A stretch of DNA of 64,000 nt, taken from assembly GCF_000002875.2 (NCBI RefSeq), contig NC_009387.2, forward strand, positions 248,001 to 312,000, written 5' to 3'. The stretch comes from Leishmania infantum JPCM5. Lineage: Eukaryota; Euglenozoa; Kinetoplastea; Trypanosomatida; Trypanosomatidae. A program made the translations under genes and the position numbers. Position 1 is the stretch's first letter, and each line of letters begins with the position of its first letter. Positions 41,347 through 51,447 of the stretch are shown one piece after another. Under the pieces are notes generated by a model. It ran no database searches and had not been told where the DNA came from. It saw only the letters and a list, made by a program, of their open reading frames with translations.

Positions 41347-43326
41347 ATGCTTCGGCTGTCCGCCTCCCGCCGGTCGGTACAGAACATTCTGCACGACATC
41401 CAAGCCGCCGTGGAGTCACGGTCCGTCATGGCGACCTCGTCCTTTGCGCAGCGGCGCTCTTTCCTGGTCGCCCTCAGCGAGGAGCTGCACCGCAACAGCG
41501 AACACATTATCCGTGCGAACCGGCGCGACTGCGATCTCTTCGGGCAGCAGCAACAGCAGCGAGGCACGCCATCCGTGACGATACCGCCCAGGCTGCCGAG
41601 CACGAGTGCAGTGGCGAGCCTGCAGCCGTCCTCCTCGCTTCACGGGGGGCCCGCTGGGTATCCGCCCTTTCTCGGTCACCCGGGGCATCGCGTAGGTGAC
41701 GCACAGGGTGTCTCCGTGGCAGCGGGGAACCATGCGACCGCCACGCCCGCGCTGAATGCCGTTGAAGGCTCTGGCGCGAGCTCACCACGTCGTCAGAGTT
41801 CGCTCGATTACGTGGCGAGCGCGTCCCTGGCTGGAAGTCTGGACCGAAGCGGCGCGGGCGGTACTGCCGCAGGTGGTCGCGTAGCGGCCAGTCCAGCAGG
41901 TGCTGGCCCTGCTCTTGGCGAGACTGCAGCAGGGTCGCGAGAGACGAGCACCTCTGGCACCGCAGCCCCTGTCTCGCCGTCGCGGTGGGCTGCCAGGGCG
42001 TCGTCAGCATCGCTGCAGCTGCTGCCGACCGCTGTGTCAGGCCATGCCACCCGCACAGAAGCCGGTGGTGGAGGCGGGCATCTTCTCATCACCCCTGACA
42101 ACCACTTCCTTATATCACCTCTGCGCCTCGACAAGCTGCACACGACCATTGAATACCTGCTCTGCCAGCCTGACCCCATCGCCATCCCTCCCTCTTGCTG
42201 GCTGCACGACTCCGCTGAGGGGGGCAGCGGAGCAGCCGCGAATTCGCTACGCGGACAGGGCTCCTCAGGTGCGGCTTCTGGTCACAACGCACTCCCGCCG
42301 CCCTCGGCGGGAGGGCCGCACGCTGGTTGTGGTCGCTGCACGCGGCAAACGGACCGACTCGAGGTCTATGAGCTCTCTGTGCCGCTGGGCATGGTTGGTA
42401 TTCTCTCAAGATTCCGCCCACGCATCAGCATCGACGCGGTTGCCATGGGCCTCTTTGCCGGCAACACCGTCCTCGTGGATGGTGGGGTGTCGCTCTATAA
42501 CACGAATATGGCCCTCATGTCGTCCGTGCGGCGTGCACTGACGACCGCCGGCCTGTCGCCGAACGCAGTGGTGTGCGTGGAGAGCTACGACGCGGCCCAC
42601 CGCAGCACGAGCGAGTGGCTGCAGCTGTCCGACTACGTGGATCTTGCTGTCGTGTGCGGACCGCCGAAGCTGTACCAGTTCGCTTCTCGTTACTCCACGA
42701 TCCCGCTGATGCGCGCGACTGGGCAGTTCAGCAGCGTCTACGTGGACCAGAGCGCCTCCTTCGAGGTGGCACTGGAGGTGATCCTCAACTCCAAGTTTCA
42801 GAAGTTGGGCGCCGCCAACGCCGTGACAACCGTCATCGTCCATAGCGACTTTCCGCGCTACACGGAGCTTGTGCTGGCCCTCGCTGCTGAAGGCGCCATG
42901 CTGCTGGGCGATGCCATCGCTCAAGAGCGCGTGCCGGACTGCGTGTTGGAGCTCGCGAGTGAGGAAGAGTATCAGGGTCTCTCTCAGTATGGGCTGCGCG
43001 ACGCTGCACGCACGCTGTGCATCAAGACGGTGGACTCGCTCGCTCAGGCGCTCTTCTTCATCGAGTCCTTCGGCTCCAAGCAGAGCGACTGCATCGTGGC
43101 CACAGACCTGGAGGTGTGCGCCACGTACTGCCGGCATGTCGACACGGCTGTCGCCCTCGTGAACGCCTCCACACGCCTCTCCAGCGGCGTACCGCTCGGC
43201 TGCGGCGTCGACTTTGCCATCTCCACCTCGAAGACTCACTGCCGCGGCCCACTGACAGTGGAGATGATGACGACACGCAAACTTGTTGCTCGAAGTCTCA
43301 GCGCTCACCACGGCGCGCTGCGCTGA
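41347..43326 (+). CDS. Gamma-glutamyl-phosphate-reductase-like (ProA family) protein lacking the catalytic Cys
   Basis: A 659-residue protein of the aldehyde-dehydrogenase superfamily, closest to ProA. Conserved blocks include VPLGMVGIL (family VPLGVIGVI), NTVLVDGG (NAVILRGG), YSTIPLMRATGQFSSVYVD (STIPVITGGxGVCHIYVD), VNASTRLSSG and RGPLTVEMMTTRK. ProA reduces gamma-glutamyl phosphate to the semialdehyde in proline synthesis. In ProA the catalytic Cys sits in NxKxQRPSTCNTVET; here the aligned segment is NSKFQKLGAANAVTT, so Cys is Ala (A490, codon 42814-42816). The usual reductase mechanism should be impossible. About 200 Ser/Gly/Ala-rich residues are inserted after the N-terminal helices (~res 65-255); ordinary ProA is ~420 aa. 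It may be a pseudoenzyme or act through another residue. Start ATG at 41347. Confidence 0.88.
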   Translation: MLRLSASRRSVQNILHDIQAAVESRSVMATSSFAQRRSFLVALSEELHRNSEHIIRANRRDCDLFGQQQQQRGTPSVTIPPRLPSTSAVASLQPSSSLHGGPAGYPPFLGHPGHRVGDAQGVSVAAGNHATATPALNAVEGSGASSPRRQSSLDYVASASLAGSLDRSGAGGTAAGGRVAASPAGAGPALGETAAGSRETSTSGTAAPVSPSRWAARASSASLQLLPTAVSGHATRTEAGGGGGHLLITPDNHFLISPLRLDKLHTTIEYLLCQPDPIAIPPSCWLHDSAEGGSGAAANSLRGQGSSGAASGHNALPPPSAGGPHAGCGRCTRQTDRLEVYELSVPLGMVGILSRFRPRISIDAVAMGLFAGNTVLVDGGVSLYNTNMALMSSVRRALTTAGLSPNAVVCVESYDAAHRSTSEWLQLSDYVDLAVVCGPPKLYQFASRYSTIPLMRATGQFSSVYVDQSASFEVALEVILNSKFQKLGAANAVTTVIVHSDFPRYTELVLALAAEGAMLLGDAIAQERVPDCVLELASEEEYQGLSQYGLRDAARTLCIKTVDSLAQALFFIESFGSKQSDCIVATDLEVCATYCRHVDTAVALVNASTRLSSGVPLGCGVDFAISTSKTHCRGPLTVEMMTTRKLVARSLSAHHGALR

Positions 43327-44819
43327 CGTCACCTCAAGGGAGAGAGAGTGATGGGCGTCTTGGCACCGCTTCCACAGACATGCTGCTCATCGGCGTTCCG
43401 AGGTGAAGGGCGTGGGCGCGTGCATGTGTGTGTGTCTGTGTGGGATGGACAGCACATGCGCTGCTGTCGACGTATGTCGCTCGCACTCCAGCGGATTCGG
43501 CCCCATGCTCAAGTATTGCTTCCCTCAAGCGCCGGGGGATGGACGCTGCCCCTCCCTTCCGGGTCTCAGCGCCACTCGGCTGCCGTATTTCGAATCGCAC
43601 AGCAGCGCCTGTCAGCGTCGCTGCTGCTGCTGCTGCGCGCGCACGCGGGTGGCGCGCATATCCCCTTCATCGATGACGACTGTGGCATCTCCCTGTTGCG
43701 GAGTGCCTTGGCTGTGCTTGTTTCTTCTCGTTTTGAGGCGCCGCCTCCGCTCATGCGCTTATTTCTCGCTGTCCCCTCCCCGCCCTCACGGAGCATGGAC
43801 CGAGGGAAGAGCGAGTGTCGCCTTCTCGTGAACTCCCCCCCTCTCGTCGCGGGTGCGTGCCATCACCCACCGTGCGCCTCGCGGAGGCTGGAGGGGACGG
43901 GAGGAGGAGGAGGCTGCTGCCTTTGGTACCCCCGCCTCGTCGCCCTGAAGCGCGAGAGTGCCTGTTGGCGGCGAAGTCGTTGCCCCCACGTCTTGTCTTG
44001 TGCGCCGCATTACACCAGTCACGGCGCACAGGCACGATGGAAGAGGGGAGAGGGCCGAGCGGCACACCAGCGAGCGCTCCGGCGGTGTCGCCCGCCTTTA
44101 CCACAAACGTTTCTCTATGCGATGGGCCGTTGTGTTCCCTGTTTTGCGCCCTGTCGAGCGTCCGTGCTCGAGTGCGGGCGCAGCGCTTTAGCTGTCGCAG
44201 GCGCTCGTCACATCCCCTCACGCACGGCACCTTCTTAGCTGCACCGTGAAGGTGTGCCTCTTGCAGCATGCATGACGCAGCGGTGCCCCTTGAGGCGGTG
44301 CAGCTTCTCACGCAAGGCGCGCTGTGAGTGCCTGATCACTCGCCCGCAGGTCGTGTCTCATGCTCGATGTCCGTAGCGGTAGGCCCGAGCCGTGAAGACG
44401 CGCTGCAACGCTTACTGTGACATCTTCCGCCGCACCTCTCCGCTGCCGACGGTGCGCTGCCGACCTGCTGCGCGTACGCGCACGCGTCTTTCACATGGCT
44501 CGCTTCTTCCCGTCCTCCGTTGTCACGCACACGCACGCGCACGCATCAACGTGCGGTCTCGCTCCGCGTGGCATCCATCGACTGGAGGGGGCCGATCACC
44601 ACAGCGCAGAACACGTCATAGAGGTGCTCTACGAGTTGGTGGAGACGTGATACATGTGGCACGCGCGCGTGTGCGTGTGGGTTTCGAACGCTGACGACTC
44701 TTCACGTGCACGTCCCCCTCCGTGTCTTTCTGCATCGCGCGCCCTCTCCTCATATCCAGGTGGCACCACTACCAACCACACCACGTGTGCTCTCGTAAAG
44801 GACGCCATTTTGAACGACC
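43327..44819. other. Intergenic region, ProA-like gene to LRR gene
   Basis: 1.5 kb without a supported gene. A 296-codon plus-strand frame (43348-44238) is Cys/Arg/Ser/Pro-rich, overlapped by frames on both strands, and shows no domain. A small frame at 44495-44650 (51 codons) ends in a plausible helix (HVIEVLYELVET) but nothing else supports it. Confidence 0.6.
44740..44759 (+). promoter_or_regulatory. Candidate trans-splice acceptor for the LRR gene
   Basis: CCCTCTCCTCATATCCAG gives a pyrimidine-rich run followed by AG at 44758-44759, leaving a 60-nt 5' UTR before the ATG at 44820. Confidence 0.5.
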
Positions 44820-47800
44820 ATGCCACATCAGCGCGGCGAGGAGGATAACAGCTTCGCCTGTGCGTGCCCCAACGGTGTGCGCAGTACACCTGCTGGCGGC
44901 GCTGACGACCACCGCACCGAGGCAGCGCTGCGACTTGTGCGCGATGTTCTCCTGACGGAGGACTGGTTTGTAGAGCGGCCCCCGCTCGCTCTCGCCTTCG
45001 CGCATCCGTACATACGACTGTGGTGCGAGATGTGGCGCACCGAATACGTCGGCGACCTTCACGCACCGGCCGCGCACGAGTCGCCTGTGGCGGAGCCGCC
45101 GCACAAAACTCGCCGCCCCGCAGCACCGCCTGCCTCGTATGTGCGCATTGGGCTGCGCCGCCTCCGCAATCCGATTGCCTTCGCAAACCCCGCCTCGGCG
45201 GGCGTTGCCGACATCCTCAGCGGCGGCGTTCCTCTGACGTCGTCGTCTGCGGTGCTTTCAAGCTCACCGAACGCTACGGCAGCGCAGCGGACAGTGCGGT
45301 CGCTGGTGGCTCCAGTTCTGACGTATCCCGAGCCGGCCGACGTGATGGAGTCAGAGCCCCTCTACGACGCAGCTGCCGTGCGCGGCATCCCAGTCGTGGA
45401 CCCAACGGCACCCCTGTTCGCCCTAGAGGCGTACACAGAGCACGTGTTCCGCATGCCAATTGGGATGAGGCTCGGCCATGTGCGGCTGCTTACCCTGTGG
45501 CTGCCGTGCCACTGCCCCTCTCACGCTACTCCAGTGAACCAGCGTGCGCGCCTGGTGAGGGGGCTGTTCAGTCACGTGCCGGCATCAGTGACGCACGACG
45601 CTGCTATGAAAGCGACTGCTTGCATCCACACAGCGGAAGCCCAGCAGGCGGTGCGCCACGAACCACAACCGATGGCGGCACCCGCAGTTTCGTCGCAGCA
45701 TGTGAAGGGTTCCTCCGGCGGTGCCACTACTCTCAATATTGACGCTGACGCTGGCGCCGCCAAGGCGGACGACAGCGACTCGTCGGCGGAGCAGGGCAGC
45801 GCTCACATGGAGGAAGTGGTAGAAGATGACGACTGGGAGGCGATGGCGCTGGAAGAGGAGGCGCTGCTGGAGAAGGAGCCTCTGTCCGTGTCTACAGCAG
45901 CGGCGACGGTAGCACCACGCATGAGTGACTCTCCGGGCCTTCAAGAGGCCCCTCAAGCCCGCACCTGCTTCTCTCTCTTCCCTACTCACCACCCATCGCT
46001 GCCCGCTGCAGCCACCAGCCCCGCCATCACTGCCTCTAGCGACACCAGCGTTGTTGCCGCTGCACCAGAGCCATTTGGCGGTGCTTCCGCTGTCATCGAG
46101 GGCGTGTGCGTTGCCCTCCCTCCTCCTTGTGGTTGGTGGCTGCGTCGCGGTGTGCGGCCGTCGTCCGCGTTGCACGGCGCTCCCTTGCCTCTCTACGCCC
46201 ACTGTATAGACGCGACGCGGCCGTGGCTGGACTGGCTCGAGGCGACGGCGCGTGGCACCAGCGACGCGCTGCCCGACAAAGACGGCCGCAGCGCCACGCA
46301 GACGTTTCTTTGCGGGGTGTCGCTCAGCGGATGGTTGCCCAAGTATGTGCAGCCAACCATCGTCTCACGAGCGGAACTCGCGCAGCGCAGCGTCTCGGTG
46401 AAGCTGGAGGACGCCATCTCCTCCACTCTGCCCTTGCGCGGTCTCCACATCGAGTCTTCTGTTAGGGCGCTGAAGCGGCTGCTGGGTGGCAGGAGCGGCG
46501 AGCGTGGCGACCCTGGTGGCGGCGCGGCACTTCTCGGCACCCTTGTCGCTCTTGACGCGCCGTACCTGCGGGACGCTGAGCCGGATTTGCTCGCAGGCCG
46601 CGATCGACTGACCGCGAGCGATGACGGCGATGCCGGCAGCCTCGCGTCTGCCCTGTGCCGGCTGCGTCGACTGCGCTTCCTGTCCATGAATCACGGCCGC
46701 GACGTTTTGGCGGAGGCGTTCTCGCCGTCGCCAGCGCAAACAGCCGTCTTCAGCACGTGTGTCGAGGCGCTGCTCCTTCACGGCGTCACTGGCCTCGCTC
46801 CGCGCACGCTGGCCTCGGTGGGGCGCTGCTGCGTGTCGTTGCGCACTGTAGATCTGACCAGCACCAGTGTCACAGATGATGAGCTGCGCGCTCTCGTGTA
46901 CGGTAGGTGGGACACACCGTGCAAAGGCAGCAAGCCAGCGGCTTGCCTAGCGAAGTTGTCTCCACTCGCTTGCCTGGAGGAGGTACGACTGACTGCCTGT
47001 CGCAGCCTCACTTGCGTCGATGCCCTCGCTGCACTCCCACAGTTGCGTCGCCTGGACCTGCGCGCCAGCGGTGTGCGCCAAGTCGCCGACCTTGCAGGGT
47101 GCCACCTGCTGGAGGAGGTGGTACTGACACGCTGCGAGCACGTGACGGAGCTGTACCCTCTCTGGCGACTCCCCCGGCTGCGCTGTGTGGAGGCGGACGG
47201 CGTCCGCCAACTACAGCAGTATCGAGCACTCATGCCGCCCGCCGCCTCTACTGCGGAAGAGGATGAGGGGGGCGACGAGTGCTTCGTGGCCCCTTTGGCG
47301 CGGCTGAACCTGTCTCAGGCCGCCGTGATTCGCGGGGCCAGCGTTGGCTACCTCGCGCGGCGTCTTCGCGACTTGAGCGGGCATTTCACGTCGCTGGTGG
47401 CGCTGCTCCTTGATCATACCGACGCCGACGATGACACGCTGCGCGCCTTGGCCGGGTTCTCAACGGCGGAGGCGGAGAGCGGCCACTTCGCAGGACGGTG
47501 GCTGCCTGTCGCCTCGTCACTGAGGGAGCTCAGTCTCGTCGGCTGCGTTCGCGTGCACCACCTCGGCCCTCTCGGCATGCTGCCGCAGCTCACCCGCCTG
47601 GTGGCCGACCATTCCGGTGTCGAGCACGTGGACGGCCTTCAGCACAGCCGCAGCCTCGACTCTCTCTATTTGAGCCACTGCACACGACTGTGGGTCATCA
47701 GCCCCCTCGCCTACGTGACCTCACTGCGATGCGTGGATTTGAGCCACACACCGCTCACTGATGCAGCGTTGCTGCGCTTCGTATACCCGACTGTGGTGGA

Positions 47801-49064
47801 GAAGCTGACGGCGCGGCGGCATCCGCACCTTGGCGAGATCGTGGTGTCGCTGCAAGCCTGCACCGCCACTCCTGCCCCTCTCGTCCCCTCACAGGTCGAG
47901 GAGCTACGTCTCTGTCACTGCATGTCGCTGCTGCACATCAGCTGCGTCGCGCACCTTCCACGACTGCGTAGGCTTGACGTGGGCAACACAGCACTGTTTG
48001 ATCGTGGATTCGCGGGCTTCTTTGGCCGCACGAAGGCTCTCCTGTGCACGCAGTCGTGGCCGACTGCCCACCCGGCTGGTGCCGCCGTCGATGACGACGA
48101 GGCGCTGAGATTGGCGCCACTGCCGGACGAGGCTGCGCTTCTCACCGCTTGGAGAAGGGATACCCAAACGGGAGCGGCGGTGCCGCGAGACGCGAGTTCC
48201 ACCTCCCGTGAGACCTCCGCGGACCGCGCTGCTGTCACCGCTGGAGGGCCGCCGCACTCTGTCGAGTTCGACTTCTCCGTCGGCGCCCTGAATACCCTCA
48301 CGCATGTGTGTCTCTCCTACTGCGTGGAGGTGCGTTGCATTGCCGCCTTCGCCCTCTTCCCTCAACTGGTGTCACTCGACGTCACCGGGACGGCCGTCGA
48401 CAGCGCCTCCCTCCTGGCCTTTGTGAACGTGCTGCTGGAGGGCTGCGGGAGCGGGGCTTCCGACGTTCCGGTGATGCGGCTCGAGATGGAGGGCGACAGC
48501 CTGCGCCCGAGGGCGCTTCCGGCACCGCGAACAAGATCAGTGCCTGCCGTATCGCTCTCTACGCGGGGCAGCGACGCCGATGGTGCGGCTGTGGAGCCGT
48601 CCCTTCGACGCCGCCGACTATTTGCGCTCACGACGCTCACGCTGGCGTGGTGCCACTACCTCACGGACGTGCGGTGCTGCGCGGCCTTGCCGTCTCTGCG
48701 CCACCTGGACGTGTGCGGAACTCCCGTCGACAATCTCAGTGTTGCAGCCTTCTCTTCTCGTGTGGCGGACGCATTGGCATCGGCGGCGTCGGAGGAGGAG
48801 GCGCAGTGGTGGACGCACCATCGCTGCTCGCTCCTGTCACTGGATGTTAGCTGTTGCCGCCGTGTCACCGACATTGCGCCGCTCTTCGCGGCGCCAGTCA
48901 ACTCATTGCCTGGCAGCGGCGTCAGCAGCAGGAGGCGAGAGTCTTCGGGCCACTGCCCTCCGCTCTCCTTGATGGAGCTGCGACTTCGCCACTCCGGTGT
49001 GACGTCCACCAAGGAGGAGCTGCGCGCGCTTGACCCCTTCGGCCGCTGCCTGTTTATGCTGTAA
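44820..49064 (+). CDS. Large leucine-rich-repeat protein
   Basis: A 1414-residue protein. The N-terminal ~600 residues are a divergent region of unknown fold with an acidic patch (DDDWEAMALEEEALLEKE, ~res 336-353). From ~607 to the C-terminus there are many leucine-rich repeats of about 22-26 residues in the form LxxLxLxxCxxLxxLxxLxxLPxLRxLDLxxT, with the Cys-containing type dominant (for example LEEVRLTACRSLTCVDAL). Repeats are separated in places by Ala/Ser/Asp-rich inserts. LRR arrays bind proteins. Trypanosomatids have many such intracellular LRR proteins, several at the flagellum or cytoskeleton. No signal peptide or membrane segment is seen. I cannot name an orthologue. Confidence 0.88.
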   Translation: MPHQRGEEDNSFACACPNGVRSTPAGGADDHRTEAALRLVRDVLLTEDWFVERPPLALAFAHPYIRLWCEMWRTEYVGDLHAPAAHESPVAEPPHKTRRPAAPPASYVRIGLRRLRNPIAFANPASAGVADILSGGVPLTSSSAVLSSSPNATAAQRTVRSLVAPVLTYPEPADVMESEPLYDAAAVRGIPVVDPTAPLFALEAYTEHVFRMPIGMRLGHVRLLTLWLPCHCPSHATPVNQRARLVRGLFSHVPASVTHDAAMKATACIHTAEAQQAVRHEPQPMAAPAVSSQHVKGSSGGATTLNIDADAGAAKADDSDSSAEQGSAHMEEVVEDDDWEAMALEEEALLEKEPLSVSTAAATVAPRMSDSPGLQEAPQARTCFSLFPTHHPSLPAAATSPAITASSDTSVVAAAPEPFGGASAVIEGVCVALPPPCGWWLRRGVRPSSALHGAPLPLYAHCIDATRPWLDWLEATARGTSDALPDKDGRSATQTFLCGVSLSGWLPKYVQPTIVSRAELAQRSVSVKLEDAISSTLPLRGLHIESSVRALKRLLGGRSGERGDPGGGAALLGTLVALDAPYLRDAEPDLLAGRDRLTASDDGDAGSLASALCRLRRLRFLSMNHGRDVLAEAFSPSPAQTAVFSTCVEALLLHGVTGLAPRTLASVGRCCVSLRTVDLTSTSVTDDELRALVYGRWDTPCKGSKPAACLAKLSPLACLEEVRLTACRSLTCVDALAALPQLRRLDLRASGVRQVADLAGCHLLEEVVLTRCEHVTELYPLWRLPRLRCVEADGVRQLQQYRALMPPAASTAEEDEGGDECFVAPLARLNLSQAAVIRGASVGYLARRLRDLSGHFTSLVALLLDHTDADDDTLRALAGFSTAEAESGHFAGRWLPVASSLRELSLVGCVRVHHLGPLGMLPQLTRLVADHSGVEHVDGLQHSRSLDSLYLSHCTRLWVISPLAYVTSLRCVDLSHTPLTDAALLRFVYPTVVEKLTARRHPHLGEIVVSLQACTATPAPLVPSQVEELRLCHCMSLLHISCVAHLPRLRRLDVGNTALFDRGFAGFFGRTKALLCTQSWPTAHPAGAAVDDDEALRLAPLPDEAALLTAWRRDTQTGAAVPRDASSTSRETSADRAAVTAGGPPHSVEFDFSVGALNTLTHVCLSYCVEVRCIAAFALFPQLVSLDVTGTAVDSASLLAFVNVLLEGCGSGASDVPVMRLEMEGDSLRPRALPAPRTRSVPAVSLSTRGSDADGAAVEPSLRRRRLFALTTLTLAWCHYLTDVRCCAALPSLRHLDVCGTPVDNLSVAAFSSRVADALASAASEEEAQWWTHHRCSLLSLDVSCCRRVTDIAPLFAAPVNSLPGSGVSSRRRESSGHCPPLSLMELRLRHSGVTSTKEELRALDPFGRCLFML

Positions 49065-49593
49065 TGTGGGGCGTGTCTGTGTGTGTGCGCGCGCCTGTGC
49101 GTGCGTCTCGATGCCTCTCCCCTCATGAGAGCCTGCGGGTGTGTCTACGCCGCACCTCTCCCGCCTTCTCCGTTTTTTCTCTGTGACGATGACGCTCACC
49201 CGAGCTCTGCGTCACTCCCTCGCTCACTCGCGTGCTGGGACGTGCGCGCATCTGCGGCAGTGGTGGCGATGGGTGCCGCACTGCCCTCACCTCACCACAC
49301 TGTTCTTTCCGCGTCCCTCACGTGGCACTCAGAGTCAACGCAACGCCGCGCCAACCGTGAGCCTCAGTAATGCCGTCTCTCCTCCCTCACTATCCCGCCT
49401 GCACTGCCGCACTCTCCTCCACTTGTGGACCATCTCGCAGGACAGACCATCCGCGTGCCACGAGAGACGCCGCACACCATCTTCGTACACACACGCACAC
49501 ACACACACACACACATACACCTCCTCTTCCCCACCACAGCACACCTACGGGCGTGCCGCGTAGAACCGCGTGGCTACCAGTTCGTGGGGGGAT
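49065..49593. other. Intergenic region, LRR gene to CHCH gene
   Basis: No gene is supported. It contains a (CA)n microsatellite at about 49488-49517 and CT-rich stretches. The following coding frame is open back to a GTG at 49570. Confidence 0.7.
49488..49517. repeat. (CA)n microsatellite
   Basis: CA dinucleotide run in the leader region upstream of the CHCH-protein gene. Confidence 0.9.
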
Positions 49594-50541
49594 ATGACGA
49601 ACACAGCTACCTCAAGCCCACCGATGGAGACGCCGCCCTTGCCTGGCAATGACAGCAACCTTGAGCCTAGCTCCGCGACCGCGGGCAACTCGCACGCACC
49701 CGCAAGCACGGCTGAGTCCTCCGAGGAGCTGAAGCGCTTGACGGCACTGGGCACGCTGCTGGTCAACATGGGCGCCGCCTCCGAGGAGAAAATCTTCGGA
49801 GTGAAGGACTCGGCTCCGATGCTGGCGTACCGTCAGAATCGCTTGCACGAGCTCCTCGTCATCAACCGCCCGCAGGACGACGCAGCCGCGCACATGTTCA
49901 TCTGGTACAAGCCGTGGACGTGGTGGAGTAGCGGTGCGCAGGTGTCGCCGATCGTCGTCAAGAGGATGCTGACGGAAGAGGGGAGCGCGGATGCGCCAAG
50001 GACAACGGCGCCGCCCCAGACCCCTGGTAGTACACAGACGGAGGCAGATGTAGTCGCGCCGCCACCGCCGCCGGACGCCGCGGAGCCGAATGCAGCGCCG
50101 CCGAAGAGGAAGAAAGGGCTGCCTGCGGTGGACATGCGCGCGCTGACGGACGAGGAAGTGGATGCCCTCACCCCCGCTGTGCGCGACGAGCGTGCGAAGC
50201 TGCTGCTCTCGGAGAAGCACATCCACGAGACGCTGCAGGGGATGGAAGACACAAGATACCGTTACCTGGTCCCTTCGCATGACCTCAAGTGTGAGGCCGA
50301 GGTGATGGACGTGGTGCGGTGCTACGCGGAGCGCAACCAAGCCAAGGCTGCCTCTCTCGCAGCAGAGGGCGGCCGCGCTCCGCCGGGAGCAGCTGCTACG
50401 TCGCACAACCGGCTAAGTGGCGGAGGGGAGAAGGCAGTGGTGCGGGCAGACTTGTTAGCATGTGGGCCGCACGTGCAACGCCTTAAGACCTGCGCGGAGT
50501 CGATGGTGATGCAGTATAGTCGAGAGGGCAAGGTAGCGTAG
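49594..50541 (+). CDS. Twin CX9C (CHCH-domain) protein, MIC19/CHCHD3-like
   Basis: A 315-residue protein whose C-terminal part contains two CX9C motifs: C233-EAEVMDVVR-C243 and C290-GPHVQRLKT-C300, the pattern of a CHCH fold oxidised by Mia40/Erv1 in the mitochondrial intermembrane space. The context (CxxxxxDVVRCYAERN then HVQRLKTCAESMV) resembles MIC19/MIC25 (ILQCYREN then YMxCVNxAKQSM), peripheral subunits of the MICOS complex at cristae junctions. The two helices are 46 residues apart, against about 10 in MIC19, owing to an Ala/Gly-rich insert. The N-terminal half is Ser/Pro/Ala-rich with a Trp-rich patch (WYKPWTWW, ~res 107). No cleavable presequence is obvious. First ATG 49594; a second ATG at 49624 is possible. 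Confidence 0.8.
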   Translation: MTNTATSSPPMETPPLPGNDSNLEPSSATAGNSHAPASTAESSEELKRLTALGTLLVNMGAASEEKIFGVKDSAPMLAYRQNRLHELLVINRPQDDAAAHMFIWYKPWTWWSSGAQVSPIVVKRMLTEEGSADAPRTTAPPQTPGSTQTEADVVAPPPPPDAAEPNAAPPKRKKGLPAVDMRALTDEEVDALTPAVRDERAKLLLSEKHIHETLQGMEDTRYRYLVPSHDLKCEAEVMDVVRCYAERNQAKAASLAAEGGRAPPGAAATSHNRLSGGGEKAVVRADLLACGPHVQRLKTCAESMVMQYSREGKVA

Positions 50542-51447
50542 GGAAGGAAGTTGTGGCGGTGGTAGAGGGCAACAACCGCTCATGCCGAGCTGAAATCCAC
50601 GCACACCGGCCACGACTCCGTCACCCACGCAAGTTCACACTAGAATCGTTAGAGGGGACACACAAGGCACTATGGGGGCCCACGTTCACGCGGGTGCGGC
50701 CGTGCTGCTGGGTGATGTAGGATGAGGCGAAGACAAGTCGGCGCACACGTCTTCGCTTCGCGCCGACACAGCGTTCCACCTCTTTTCCGTTTCGTATTTC
50801 CATATACACTTAGTCTGAGAGAGTCCCGTGTGCGCGCGCTTGGCGCATGCCGGCTAACATGAAGGGTTGGCGGGGGGCCGCTGCACCCCTCCAGACGAGA
50901 AGCACTGATACGTGAGGAAGTGGTAATGGCGCACTTGCGTTGTTGTTTGCTGATATCTTCACGTGAATCGCCGGAGGACGGTCCTGCACCGTCCCGGCCG
51001 CCGCCGTCGACGCCGCTGCTGCTGCTGCTGCTACTGCTGCTGTGTGTGGGGAGGGGGCAGGTACGGCACTGTTGCGGTGGAGAGGAGGGAGGGCGGCTAC
51101 GACGCGTTCCTCATCACTCCGCTCGCAACCACCGCCGCCGCTCTGTCTGTATGTCGCCCATTTCTCTTCTCGGCTGTGATGCGCCACTCATCACCTTGCC
51201 TTTCCATTCTCTTTTCTACCGGAGTGTACGATAAGCGCGCGGTGCTTCAACCCACCCACCCACTTGTGACCGTTTCCTGGTGACTCACGCCTGGCAGCAT
51301 CCACGTTACTGCACCAACACACGTGTGGGCTGTCGTTGGACACCTTCTCCCACAGCAGCATTCCTCTAACGCAGGCTCCTCCTGCCACCGACTCGCCACC
51401 TTCCCATCTTTTACTGCCCACCCACCGCACCGTCTCCTGCATAAAAA
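50542..51447. other. Intergenic region, CHCH gene to NOP14
   Basis: No gene is supported. It has a CTG/GCC-rich run at 50995-51045 whose frames read poly-Leu, poly-Cys or poly-Arg, and a CT-rich stretch with CAG (51370-51374) that could be the NOP14 acceptor. Confidence 0.65.

Noticed and set aside
42406..43332. 308-codon minus-strand open frame opposite the ProA-like gene
   Set aside because: Antisense shadow produced by GC-rich codons of the plus-strand gene, which has clear family blocks.
43348..44238. 296-codon plus-strand frame between the ProA-like and LRR genes
   Set aside because: Biased Cys/Arg/Ser/Pro composition, overlapping frames on both strands, no recognised motif; more likely 3' UTR.
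44495..44650. 51-codon frame ending in HVIEVLYELVET
   Set aside because: Short, with a His/Thr-rich start from a CA repeat; only the last 20 residues look protein-like, not enough to call a gene.
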